A program made the translations under genes and the position numbers. Under the pieces are notes generated by a model that saw only the letters and a list, made by a program, of their open reading frames with translations, was not told the DNA's origin and made no database searches. A stretch of DNA of 64,000 nucleotides from Qipengyuania_B sp965214525 (GTDB taxonomy: Bacteria; Pseudomonadota; Alphaproteobacteria; Sphingomonadales; Sphingomonadaceae), in NCBI GenBank assembly GCA_965214525.1, contig OZ243959.1, forward strand, positions 1,674,001 to 1,738,000, given 5' to 3'. Below, one piece after another: positions 17,018-25,275 of this stretch. The number at the start of each line of letters is the position of its first letter. Position 1 is the stretch's first letter.

Positions 17018-17497
17018 CTAGTTTGGGAACATGAGAATGCGCGGATTCGATGACCGCTCATACCAATACATTTTCATAAGCATCGTCCGAAACTCGCTCG
17101 CATACGTGATGTCGGCATAAGCCACCAGGTACGGCGTATCGAACACGCGTTCGATGAAAAAATCAACATCGCTACTGGCCAGTTCGTCGATCCGCGCCAT
17201 GGCCAATGTCGGTTCGGGGGTGAACAGGAACGGTCGCAGCACTTCCGCGTGATTGCCCAGCCATCGCGCGAGTTTGCGCCAGTCCACGCTATTGCTTTTG
17301 TAGACCGCGTGGTACGAGCATCTGGCGTCGAACGAGCGTGCGATGACTTCCAGGTCAACCGGGTCATGTTCGTTCGCAGCCGTCGGCGGCAGCTTTGTAA
17401 GGTCGAGGAACAGCATCAGCTCGATCTCAGGCCTGGTAGGCACGTACTCGCCATCGGGACCGATGGTGAAGCTGGTTGGATCGTCCAGGTCCATCAC
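17018..17497 (-). CDS. Hypothetical protein, coupled to GNAT gene
   Basis: A 159-aa soluble protein that I do not recognise. It is acidic, with segments such as IDELASSDVDFFIERVFD and a C-terminal aromatic cluster (MKMYWYERS). Its ATG at 17497 overlaps the end of the GNAT gene (17494) by four bases, so the two are translated together. A partner or target of the acetyltransferase is possible but unproven. Confidence 0.6.
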   Translation of the reverse strand: MMDLDDPTSFTIGPDGEYVPTRPEIELMLFLDLTKLPPTAANEHDPVDLEVIARSFDARCSYHAVYKSNSVDWRKLARWLGNHAEVLRPFLFTPEPTLAMARIDELASSDVDFFIERVFDTPYLVAYADITYASEFRTMLMKMYWYERSSNPRILMFPN

Positions 17498-18036
17498 CGC
17501 CCCCGTCCGCGCGCGATTTCATAAACCCGGTATGGCGTTCCATCGAGCGGGTCGTGATGATCGAGGTTTCGTCGACGCCGCATCCCAAGCTTTCGTGCCA
17601 ATCGCCAGCTTGCGACGTTGTTGGGCGCAATGCGAGCAATGATGCGTTCCGGTTCGAACTGCGCAAACGCGTGTCGCAACACGCCTTGTGCCGCTTCGAA
17701 CCCATAGCCGCGCCGCCACGCATCGGCTCGCACACGCCATCCGATCTCAATGTCGCCGTAGCACGGGCTATCGCGTTCCGGCACGCGGATGATGCCGCAA
17801 AAGCCGATGAACGCCTGGTCGCGTTTTCGCTCGATCACCCAGAACGTGTGCCCGTGACGCTCCTGGTGCCATCGATACCAGCGTATCTCCTGACGTATGG
17901 CACGCTTGCTGGTCACGCCGCCCAGATGCTCCATCACAGTATCGGTGTTGCAATGCGTATAATATGCGTCGACGTCGCTCATGCGCCATTGGCGCAGCCG
18001 CAAGCGCCGCGTCGTCAGTATCGTCGTTCCTGCCAT
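17494..18036 (-). CDS. RimJ/RimL-type GNAT acetyltransferase
   Basis: About 180 aa from the ATG at 18036, which has AGGCAGG upstream. A longer frame reaches 18177, but its extra N-terminus overlaps the DUF3768 tail and has no domain. It has LTTRRLRLRQWRMSDVDAYY at the start, FIGFCGI, an acetyl-CoA region EIGWRVRADAWRRGYGFEAA, and APNNVASWRLARKLGM. This is the RimJ/RimL branch, which acetylates protein N-termini or small molecules such as amino acids and antibiotics. Substrate unknown. It lies downstream of DUF3768 in the minus-strand island. Confidence 0.85.
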   Translation of the reverse strand: MAGTTILTTRRLRLRQWRMSDVDAYYTHCNTDTVMEHLGGVTSKRAIRQEIRWYRWHQERHGHTFWVIERKRDQAFIGFCGIIRVPERDSPCYGDIEIGWRVRADAWRRGYGFEAAQGVLRHAFAQFEPERIIARIAPNNVASWRLARKLGMRRRRNLDHHDPLDGTPYRVYEIARGRGR

Positions 18037-18160
18037 CGTAAGACCTGCCTGAAGGCCCCCGCGCTTGGATCCGCTCGAAATGTCGAGTTTGAATTTTCTA
18101 CGCGCGGGGGTGTCTTGGAAAACGGCTATGTCGAAGCCGAACTTTGCGTGTGCTGCCGCC

Positions 18161-18523
18161 TCAGTATTCTTCGGCAAGCATCACGGTCAGCACGCGCCGC
18201 GTGACAGCATTGTCCGTTGGATCGGGTGAGCCGTACAGCATGTCGGCATCGTAATAGTCGATCTTCCACAGGAGGTCGGCGCCAGCATATGCAAGGTCGC
18301 CGAAATCATGCTCGGCGTAAGGATCGTTGTCCTCATCGAACCCGTCATATGCCGCCAGCGCCGCCATGAGCCGCAGGGGATCGAAACCCCGCAAACTTCG
18401 CACGCCGCGCGTGACGACGATAATGCCACCCTGCCCCTTGGTGCGTAGATCGTCGTTCAATGCCGTAATTTGCTTTGCGCGCGCGTTATCGCAGGCAAAA
18501 CCTGCCTGTTCACTGCCGGTCAT
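18161..18523 (-). CDS. DUF3768 family protein
   Basis: A 120-aa protein matching DUF3768. It shows ITALNDDLRTKGQGG, then VTRGVRSL, DEDNDPYAEHDFGDL, LLWKIDYYDADM, SPDPTDNAVTRRVLTVMLAEEY. This small family is common on alphaproteobacterial plasmids and integrative elements and has no known activity. Its presence supports a mobile origin for the 17.0-20.5 kb block. The 308 bases between it and the glycosylase gene hold no gene that I can support. Confidence 0.88.
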   Translation of the reverse strand: MTGSEQAGFACDNARAKQITALNDDLRTKGQGGIIVVTRGVRSLRGFDPLRLMAALAAYDGFDEDNDPYAEHDFGDLAYAGADLLWKIDYYDADMLYGSPDPTDNAVTRRVLTVMLAEEY

Positions 18524-18831
18524 GGCTCGTGCTCCTTATTGTTATCGGTGTTGGAGTTGGCGGAACCGCCGCCAGCGGAGCGCTACTTGCGCCATTTGCC
18601 ACGCCAGGATTATGCACCCAGCGCGAACCTCGTTATCTTCGTCAGTTCACTACACTGCGCGGCCAACCGCCAGCTGCTAGGTTGACGCCATGCCGCTGTC
18701 GCTATGTCGCATTGAAAGCCGACCGGTACTGCGATCGGCTTCCCGGCCATCCTGCCGCACAGCGTGCGTACTGCTGCCGAAGAATGTTCGAGTTAGCAGG
18801 TCACAGCGAAGGAGCCTGACACGAACGCGCG

Positions 18832-19452
18832 CTATGGATCGTCCGTACTACGTACCGCATCGATATCGAACGCAGCTTCCCAGCCTTCCGCTTCGTAGCA
18901 ACTCGAGTGCAATATTCTGTCGGCGCAAGCGCGCCACAATATGCTGTCGATGGTGGCAACGCGATATCCGGTCTGGCGCGACAGGCGCGCGCACAGCTCC
19001 TGGGTCGTGGTGTTCTCGGCTCTGGCAAGACGCTCCATATGGACGTCCGGCTTGGCTGTATTGATGCCTAAATTCTTCGCCAAGTGCTGCGCCGTGACCG
19101 GTCCGATCCATGGCAACGCTTCGAGAAAGCCGACCGGGTCGTTCGTGGCGCGAAAGCCAGCGAACAGTTCATCCCGCTCCGCCCATATCCGGTCGATTGC
19201 AGGCCCCTTACCGGGATGACCGAACACTTCGGCGGCGGCACGACCTTTTTGCAGCGCGGCCATTACGCGTTCGTAGATTGGGCGTGCGACACTGTTCGCC
19301 ATGCCCGAATTGCAGATCACGTAGATGGTCCGCTCGGCGAACGTGTCCGCGTCTGTTGCAGGTCCGATCCGTTGCGACCATTCGATCATCGGACCATAGC
19401 CGCGTGCGCGCAGCGCCGCTTCGAGCAGCCGAAACCGCTGAAGTGTCATCAT
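18832..19452 (-). CDS. HhH-GPD-type DNA glycosylase-like protein
   Basis: A 206-aa protein. The helix-hairpin-helix EALPWIGPVTAQHLAKNLGI (about residues 111-130) is followed by TAKPDVHMERLA, in which D136 sits where HhH-GPD glycosylases keep their catalytic aspartate. The N-terminal half is helical. This arrangement suggests removal of damaged bases. No iron-sulfur cysteine cluster is present, unlike Nth. It starts inside the stop of the recombinase gene (ATGATGA overlap at 19449-19452), so its translation is coupled to the recombinase. That pairing is unusual. Confidence 0.75.
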   Translation of the reverse strand: MMTLQRFRLLEAALRARGYGPMIEWSQRIGPATDADTFAERTIYVICNSGMANSVARPIYERVMAALQKGRAAAEVFGHPGKGPAIDRIWAERDELFAGFRATNDPVGFLEALPWIGPVTAQHLAKNLGINTAKPDVHMERLARAENTTTQELCARLSRQTGYRVATIDSILWRACADRILHSSCYEAEGWEAAFDIDAVRSTDDP

Positions 19453-20027
19453 AACATGCGCACCAGTCTGCGCTGCGCATCGCGGTCGCCTTCGATATAT
19501 CGTTCGGTCGTGGTCAGCGCGCTGTGGCCAGCCAGCTCCTGGACGTCCCGCAAGGAACCGCCCGTTTTGGCGACAAGCCGCGCGGCATTTGTGATGAATG
19601 TGCGCCTTCCCGAATGCGACGAGCAGCCTTGTAGCCTAAGCTCACTATAGATCGCGGCAAACCAGTTTACGATGCTCCGCGGCGTCATATGGCAGCCGCG
19701 CTGGGACAGTATGACGGGACCGTCCAACGGTCGCCCAAGCGCGCGGTGTTGGACTTCGAGCGCGGCGCGCAGTTCGGGGTGAACGGGTATGCGCCGCCCC
19801 CGTCCGTTTTTGGCAATGGTGTTGGCAATCGACAGCGATGCCGCAATATGGCTTTTCGGCGTCAGCACCATGCGCCAGTCGAGCCAGGCGATCTCGCAGG
19901 CGCGCAGGCCGGCTTTGTAACTGAGTAGTACGATACATGTGTTGCGCAGCGCATAGCGGCCCCGCCGTGCCTTCACCGTCAAACGGCGAACGTCGGTAGC
20001 CGCCAGCACCTTGGCGTGCTGGCTCAT
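19449..20027 (-). CDS. Small tyrosine recombinase (integrase family)
   Basis: 192 aa from the ATG at 20027, which has GAGGA upstream. It is essentially just the catalytic domain: Arg I in KAGLRACEI (R42), H-x-x-R in HSGRRTF (H138, R141), the second His in LAGHSALTTTERYI (H168), and the nucleophile Y177. All key residues are present. The N-terminal core-binding domain of typical integrases is missing or very short. It could excise or integrate the local island, resolve dimers, or invert a site. The downstream overlap with a DNA glycosylase gene is odd. Confidence 0.88.
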   Translation of the reverse strand: MSQHAKVLAATDVRRLTVKARRGRYALRNTCIVLLSYKAGLRACEIAWLDWRMVLTPKSHIAASLSIANTIAKNGRGRRIPVHPELRAALEVQHRALGRPLDGPVILSQRGCHMTPRSIVNWFAAIYSELRLQGCSSHSGRRTFITNAARLVAKTGGSLRDVQELAGHSALTTTERYIEGDRDAQRRLVRML

Positions 20028-20255
20028 AGGATCCTCGTCAATGCTTGCTAAGTCATTGTTATGATAGCATAACAATGCACGCAGAGCAAATTTGCTAATC
20101 GAAATGCAAATAAGAGCTTCCGCCGAACCTTAACGATGCTCACCAGCCTCAATAATCAGGCTCAAGTCGCGCGTTCGATCACGCTCGTGCTAATTGCGAC
20201 GAAGACACTGTTCGACGATAAGGCAGGGCGACGTCGCGTCGATTAGCTGCGCTCT

Positions 20256-20483
20256 TCAGATTGGTTTGGACTCTTGCGTTGCCATAAGCAATTCCGCTGG
20301 CGCGATTTCTAGCGCCATCGCGATCCGCTCGATAGTGTCCAAGCTTGCGCTATAGCGACACCGCTCAAGAGCGCTGATATAGGTTCGGTCGAGTTCGGCA
20401 GAGTCGGCCAGCGCTTCCTGCGACAGCCCTTTCCCCACGCGAACGATCCGCAAATTGTCGGCGAAAGTTTGCCTGAGCCGCAT
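20256..20483 (-). CDS. XRE-family transcriptional regulator
   Basis: A 75-aa single-domain HTH_3 protein. FADNLRIVRVGKGLSQEALADSAELDRTYISALERCRYSASLDTIERIA contains the full Cro/C1-type helix-turn-helix, followed by a short tail. Such proteins bind as dimers to palindromes near their own promoter and often control an adjacent mobile or defence module. No good ribosome site precedes the ATG. A perfect palindrome lies about 40 bases upstream at 20522-20531. It points the same way as the recombinase gene 230 bases downstream. Confidence 0.88.
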   Translation of the reverse strand: MRLRQTFADNLRIVRVGKGLSQEALADSAELDRTYISALERCRYSASLDTIERIAMALEIAPAELLMATQESKPI

Positions 20484-20521
20484 GTAGGGCAGGAAGGCAG
20501 CATGTAGACTTTTTCACCACG

Positions 20522-20531
20522 GAGTATACTC
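20522..20531. promoter_or_regulatory. Perfect palindrome GAGTATACTC, candidate operator
   Basis: GAGTATACTC is its own reverse complement and lies in the divergent gap between the XRE gene (start 20483) and the membrane protein gene (start 20586). TATACT could also serve as a -10 element. A binding site for the adjacent XRE regulator is inferred from position only. Confidence 0.35.
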
Positions 20532-20585
20532 TACCAAACCGAAGCGGGGTTCTGTTTCCGTGTTGAAACGAGCGGGGTGGAGAAG

Positions 20586-21908
20586 ATGCATACACAGTTG
20601 GTCAATCCGACGACCGGCGAGGTGAAAAGCGTGAAGAACGGCTTTAGCTGGACGCTATTCTTCCTCTCGCCGTTTTACGGAATACCACTTTTTGTTCGAG
20701 GACTTCATTTGCATGGCGCAGCGGTCGCGCTGGTTGGCATCTTAGCTCTCTTGCTGACAGATTCGCCTTTGCTCCCCCTCGCGGGTTTGCTGCTACTCGC
20801 CGCGATGTTTTTCTATGGCGTCAAGGGAAATGAGCTGACCATCCAGAACTTCCTGCGAAAAGGTTGGCAGGAACGAAGTAATAATTCGCACCGGTTAATT
20901 GAGCCAGCGGCGGTGCCTTCATCAGCTGCTGATCAGCGCACTAACCCTGAATCGAATTTGACGTTGGGGGAAAAGACCTGCCCGCGATGCGCAGAAACGA
21001 TCAAAGCGGCCGCTCATGTCTGCAAGCATTGCGGTCATGAGTTCGACGCCACACGGGCGGCAGATTGGCCTGTACAATCCAATGGTACGGGAAGAGGGGC
21101 TTTAATAGCAGTGGTCATCCTCGGACTAGTCCTGGTCGCGGTCATCGTCGCTTCAGAAGAAAATGCGTACGCAGTGACTGATGTCGATAGCGGCAGCGAC
21201 GACATTGCATTCGAAAGCCCTCCTATGGCGGTAACCGCGAGGGAACTGTTCCAAGCGTACCAAGCGAATGAACAAGCTGCTCAAATGAAATTTGGCGGAC
21301 AGCCGCTCGAGGTGAGCGGGACCATTTCCTCGATCGAGCTGGATATGAATGATGAACCAATGGTGTCGCTCGAAGGCGGCGGGATGTTTGAAGAGGTCAC
21401 GCTGCATTTCGGATCAAGTTATGCCGAGCAGACGTCACAGCTCTCACGTGGACAGCAATTTACAGCGCGTTGCAGTGAGATCGCGGAGATCATGGGCTTC
21501 CCGCAGCTAATGGGTTGCAAGCCGGTTGTACAAACGTCGGCGAACGAAATTGCGAATGAAAATCAAAACATTGAGAACCTGTTTCGGGAAGGACGGATTG
21601 ACGAAGTTAATGAACCATACGAGGATTGTTTGGGGCGATGGGTCAACGACGAGGCTGATGCGTGGCAGGTCACCCTGACCATCAGCGTCGATGCCACTGA
21701 AGGACCACGTGTAACGTATGATGCCTCCGACGAACCGACCTTTGTCGTTCCATTTACGGCAACCGAATATGGTCTGCTATTCCCTTACCGAGAGACTGGC
21801 GAGCAATTTGAACTAATTTGCGTTGAGGGCGACGTAGCTTACCTGGAATCTCCGTCCAATGGTTCAGAAATTGAAATGTACTATTCTCCTAACCGACAGA
21901 TGCGGTAG
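20586..21908 (+). CDS. Membrane protein with zinc-ribbon and OB-fold (tRNA_anti-like) domain
   Basis: 440 aa from the ATG at 20586, preceded by GGAGAAG; a GTG nine bases earlier is less likely. The N-terminus (about 1-85) has an aromatic FSWTLFFLSPFYGIPLFVRG and two or three hydrophobic segments, like DUF2628. A zinc ribbon CPRCAETIKAAAHVCKHCGHEF follows at about residues 135-156, then a membrane helix (ALIAVVILGLVLVAVIV). The outer part begins VTARELFQAYQANEQAAQMKF with PLEVSGTISSIEL, which is the tRNA_anti-like OB fold. The last 130 residues are acidic and unassigned. Likely an envelope protein of unknown role. Confidence 0.75.
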   Translation: MHTQLVNPTTGEVKSVKNGFSWTLFFLSPFYGIPLFVRGLHLHGAAVALVGILALLLTDSPLLPLAGLLLLAAMFFYGVKGNELTIQNFLRKGWQERSNNSHRLIEPAAVPSSAADQRTNPESNLTLGEKTCPRCAETIKAAAHVCKHCGHEFDATRAADWPVQSNGTGRGALIAVVILGLVLVAVIVASEENAYAVTDVDSGSDDIAFESPPMAVTARELFQAYQANEQAAQMKFGGQPLEVSGTISSIELDMNDEPMVSLEGGGMFEEVTLHFGSSYAEQTSQLSRGQQFTARCSEIAEIMGFPQLMGCKPVVQTSANEIANENQNIENLFREGRIDEVNEPYEDCLGRWVNDEADAWQVTLTISVDATEGPRVTYDASDEPTFVVPFTATEYGLLFPYRETGEQFELICVEGDVAYLESPSNGSEIEMYYSPNRQMR

Positions 21909-22020
21909 CGATACCAATATTAAGCATATATTTATTTTTGGCTTACCTACAGTTATTGAGTGATCTACCCCTATAATTTCCGTGAACATTTCCATATTTC
22001 GAGTTGTGCTTGGTATCCGC

Positions 22021-22036
22021 TGACGTGCTCCCCTGA
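22021..22036 (+). repeat. IS3 left terminal inverted repeat
   Basis: TGACGTGCTCCCCTGA, perfect inverse of 23223-23238. Similarity beyond the 16 bp is patchy (AGTAGAGTC against GGTAGAGTC further in). Confidence 0.8.
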
Positions 22037-22084
22037 AATGTGACCGCGAGTGAGTAGAGTCCGGCGCAAGGGAGTCGAACGAGA

Positions 22085-23150
22085 ATGAAGCGAAGCAGGT
22101 TCAGCGAAGAGCAGATCATCGCGGTTTGAATGAGAATGAGGCTGGGATGGCAACGGCGGTGGTCTGTCGCCGCCACGGATTAGATCGGCGACCTTCTACA
22201 CGTGGAAGTCGAATCTCGGCGGGCTGGAAGTGTCCGATGCCCGTCGGCTGCGGACGCTCGAGCAGGAGAACGGTCGGTTCAAGAAGCTGCTGGCCAAAGC
22301 GATGCTCGACAACGTCGTTCTGACCCGAAGGGCGGCGTAGGCAACGAGCTGGCATCAAAAAAATAGTAACGCCCGGCGCGGGGCCGAAGTGCCTACCGGG
22401 AAGCGGTCGCGCATGCTCAGAAGTATCACGGGGTGAGCGAGTGTCGGGCGTGTGCACTGGTTGGTGTGAGCCGCAGGGTGATCCGTTACGAGCCGACAAG
22501 GCCGGATGACGGGCGCTGCGGCAACGGTTGCGCGAGCTGGCGGCGGAACGTCGCCGGTTCGGCTATCGTCGCCTGGGCTACCTGCTGGCGCGGGAAGGCA
22601 TGAGGCCCAACCACAAGAAGCTGCTGCGCATCTACCGCGAGGAAGGGCTGCGGGTCCGTCGTCGTGGGGTCGCAAACGGGCGCTGGGCACGCGCAGCCTG
22701 GTCTGCGGTCGACGCTTCCGCATCCTGTGCGTGGTCGATGACTACACACGGGAGTGCCTGGCGCTGGTTGCTGACACATCGCTGTCTGGCGCGCGGGTCG
22801 ACCCCGAGTTGGCCGACCTGGTCAAGCAGCGCGGCAATCCGCATACGGTGGTCAGCGACAATGGCACCGAACTGACCTCATTAGCGATCCTGCGCTGGTC
22901 GCAGGAGCGGCGCTACATCGCGTCGGGCAAGCCAATGCGAAACGGCTTCGCGGAGAGGTTGGCTTCGCCGCCCTTCGGGTCAATGGCCGTCTGCGCGACG
23001 AATGCCTCAACGAGACGCTGTTCACCTCGCTGGCCCATGCCCGGTTCGTGCTCGCTGCATGGCGGCACGACTACAACACGGTCGGGCCACACTCGAAACT
23101 GGGCGGGAAGACCCCCGCCGAGATCGCCGGCCAACGTGTCTGGGGGCATG
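22085..23150 (+). pseudogene. IS3-family transposase remnant (orfA and orfB)
   Basis: orfA begins at 22085 with KRSRFSEEQIIAV and meets a stop after 14 codons. Later in other frames come FYTWKS, GGLEVSDARRLR and LEQENGRFKKLLAKAMLDN, so several indels have struck it. orfB pieces are ELAAERRRFGYRRLGYLL and NHKKLLRIYREEGLRVRRR, then after a shift RFRILCVVDDYTRECLAL and VVSDNGTELTS (two of the DDE acids), and after another shift GRLRDECLNETLFTSL. An active transposase cannot be made from this copy. Confidence 0.85.
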
Positions 23151-23222
23151 CCCCCAGACATGTTGCCAACCCATCAAACAACCATCATGAAGGAGCGAGA
23201 CTCTACCTCTGAATGATAACAA

Positions 23223-23238
23223 TCAGGGGAGCACGTCA
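23223..23238 (-). repeat. IS3 right terminal inverted repeat
   Basis: Perfect inverse of 22021-22036. Read on the minus strand it encodes the D-V-L-P-stop end of the adjacent membrane protein, showing that the element inserted at that gene's 3' end. Confidence 0.8.
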
Positions 23239-24593
23239 CGAGCCTCACCCAAAATGCCATTTGGACCGAATATTGATCGGCTATTTTTGTGTGCCAGGAT
23301 GGCTTGCATGGCGAGAGCGCTGAATCCTAGACTGATTGGGATGATAAGGATGCGCGTCATAAATGACGCGTGTATCACGGTGTGAGTCGGCAGAAGAAAA
23401 ACCCAGGCGGGCAAACTCGCAGCACCTACGCAGTGGATAAGGAGCAGGTGCAAACTTAGCTTGTTGCGCAACCAGAACGCTATTGCTGCTGCCATGATCC
23501 AGCTAATTATGGCGGAAATAAGGAGGACTTTGGCTCCGGTTTTCGATCCATAAACTAGGATGTCAGCCGAACGAGCAAGTTGTAAAATGGGTGCAGTCAA
23601 ACTTCGGTTTGATGCCTCCTCCGATCCTCCAGTATATAGGTCGAGGTTTGCGAAGAACGGTTGAAGCACCTCAGTTCCCGATACGATCAACACAAGGACT
23701 TGCTTGGCTACGACGGTACCCGCTGCTCCCACCGTAAAACTCGTTAGAGATAACGCGGCAAGTAACCATGATTTTCGCACCCCGTATTCGCGCTCGGGCT
23801 CTAGGCTTATCAAAAAGGTTATCACCACTAGAAATGCGGCCGCGGTAGGCAATTGCCCTGTCAGAAATTCAAGAAAGACAATCAGCGATCCGAAAAGTGT
23901 CATCGATGCGAGCAGGCGTACTGGCTGCTCCCAGAACCATAGTCGGCCCAAAATCAGCAGTGATAGCCCTAGGAATATGGCAGCCTCGGCAGGAGCGTAG
24001 CTCAGTCCCTGCCCAAAATATGGCAAAGCCCAGAAGGCTGCAGCGCAGAAGGAAATCGATGTGCAGAAGACAAAGAGCGTTCGGGTGGCTTTCCATCCGA
24101 CAAACAGGAACAGACCTATTGATACAAAGACTGCGGTTTTCAGGAGATATCGAACCTCATTTAAGTCAAGCATCCAGAGCAGGGCGGTGCTCACTGCTGT
24201 ATAACCGTGCCAGTAACGACCATAGTCGTCCTGATAAAGGTCTATTTTAACACCAGGGCGGGTTACCAATTGCCGGAGAGTGTCGCATACATCAGAATAT
24301 TCGTCGGTGGTGACGAATACCTTCGGGACCACTGATCGAGGAAGGATGTCCCCTTGACGGTCAGCGATCATCTGCAGAACCATGCAATCGTTGTACTGAT
24401 CGAAGCCACGATGCGCGTCCAAACCAGGCCAGTCGCTTGCGACCAATTGATTGGCAATGAACTGAGACTTGATGCGCTGATCGAAGTTAGGGGGAGGAAA
24501 GACCTCGGCTATAACCATAAGAAAAAAGAAAAGAGCATTTGCGCCAATTAAAACGATGACGACGCTTAATCCAACCTTGGCGTATTGGCTCAT
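23223..24593 (-). CDS. GtrX/GT-C-like multi-pass membrane protein, 3' end rewritten by an IS
   Basis: 456 aa from the ATG at 24593 (GGAGGGGAGGG upstream). It has one N-terminal helix, a periplasmic loop with FDQYNDCMVLQM and YWHGYTAVS, then about nine more helices. It is a paralog of the 26660-28096 protein: both have QYNDC, HGY, a GQGLSYAP/AQSLTHGP loop, FLTGQLP/FLHGTIP, and HT(V/T)IHA-FM-R(I/M)L near the end. Polymer-specific Gtr transferases share this topology. The final DVLP comes from the IS repeat; the paralog's sequence ends at about the same place, so probably only a tail was lost. Confidence 0.7.
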   Translation of the reverse strand: MSQYAKVGLSVVIVLIGANALFFFLMVIAEVFPPPNFDQRIKSQFIANQLVASDWPGLDAHRGFDQYNDCMVLQMIADRQGDILPRSVVPKVFVTTDEYSDVCDTLRQLVTRPGVKIDLYQDDYGRYWHGYTAVSTALLWMLDLNEVRYLLKTAVFVSIGLFLFVGWKATRTLFVFCTSISFCAAAFWALPYFGQGLSYAPAEAAIFLGLSLLILGRLWFWEQPVRLLASMTLFGSLIVFLEFLTGQLPTAAAFLVVITFLISLEPEREYGVRKSWLLAALSLTSFTVGAAGTVVAKQVLVLIVSGTEVLQPFFANLDLYTGGSEEASNRSLTAPILQLARSADILVYGSKTGAKVLLISAIISWIMAAAIAFWLRNKLSLHLLLIHCVGAASLPAWVFLLPTHTVIHASFMTRILIIPISLGFSALAMQAILAHKNSRSIFGPNGILGEARDVLP

Positions 24594-24811
24594 AGCCACC
24601 CTCCCCTCCAACTTCAGCGAGGTGGATCAGAACCTCGCAATCTCAACTGAGAAAAGTCTTGAAGCCGGTTTCCCGGTTTATCTAGCTGCGATGACATTGA
24701 TCTCCAATCATCGACTTCAAATCAGCGCCTCTGACGAGTTTTCCATTCTATTTTTTGGCGATTATGTCTTGAACAAACCACGTCTACAAATCGCAGAAAT
24801 GCGTAGGTGCG

Positions 24812-24973
24812 CTAACCGGAATGGTTGTCAGGCTGAAGTGGCAGAAACATCAGTTTGCCGATTTCGTGAATTAGACCTGTCTCGGATGCCAGCCAAATGA
24901 GCGACAGTAGCAACAAGCCCACTAGCGGTTTCGTGAAGTTTACACCGTCCGACTTTCGTCTGCGCCTTGCCAT
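24812..24973 (-). CDS. Small single-pass membrane protein (53 aa)
   Basis: A 53-aa frame starting MARRRRKSDGVNF, with a basic head and a transmembrane run LVGLLLLSLIWLA. A good GGAG site stands eight bases before the ATG. It lies upstream of, and on the same strand as, the GtrX-like gene at 24593, with 218 bases between. I do not recognise it. Good initiation signals and a clean membrane helix make it likely to be real. Confidence 0.45.
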   Translation of the reverse strand: MARRRRKSDGVNFTKPLVGLLLLSLIWLASETGLIHEIGKLMFLPLQPDNHSG

Positions 24974-24987
24974 GCTCTATTCTCCGT

Positions 24988-25092
24988 TCAACCGATTGCT
25001 GTGAACAGCGTGCGCATGATTGCACAGCCGAGCGGCGCCAGCGCCAGGTATATCAATATGGTGCGATCAAGGCTGGCTTTCGAGGGGCGCAT
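24988..25092 (-). CDS. Possible tiny membrane peptide (34 aa)
   Basis: A 34-aa frame, MRPSKASLDRTILIYLALAP and then a short hydrophobic end (GCAIMRTLFTAIG). Its stop lies 14 bases before the start of the 53-aa gene, so the two would form a small operon. The ribosome site is weak. Offered with low certainty on the strength of the hydrophobic pattern and tandem position. Confidence 0.25.
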   Translation of the reverse strand: MRPSKASLDRTILIYLALAPLGCAIMRTLFTAIG

Positions 25093-25275
25093 ACCGGGAA
25101 ATGGCGGCAGCCTGCAAGGTAGCGCGCCTACGAGTAACGAGAATTGGAGAGGGCAGACGCAACTTACGCGACTAGCGGATTACCTTAGTATAGAGCGTAA
25201 CCCCAGCTTGCCGATCCATTCGGTTGTTATCCTTGGAGCCAACCATGGAATTTTTTCAATTCTAGGCGCTAGGAA

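Larger units (their letters stand above)
22021..23238 (+). mobile_element. Decayed IS3-family insertion sequence with 16-bp terminal inverted repeats
   Basis: TGACGTGCTCCCCTGA at 22021-22036 is repeated in inverse at 23223-23238, bounding 1218 bp, the right size for IS3. Inside are remnants of both orfA (KRSRFSEEQIIAV then stop) and orfB with its integrase core. The right repeat supplies the last codons and stop of the minus-strand gene that ends at 23223. The flanking three bases (CGC and CGA) do not form a clean target duplication. Confidence 0.85.

Noticed and set aside
24556..24900. 114-aa plus-strand frame
   Set aside because: It is antisense to the start of the GtrX-like gene and to the 53-aa frame, with no ribosome site.
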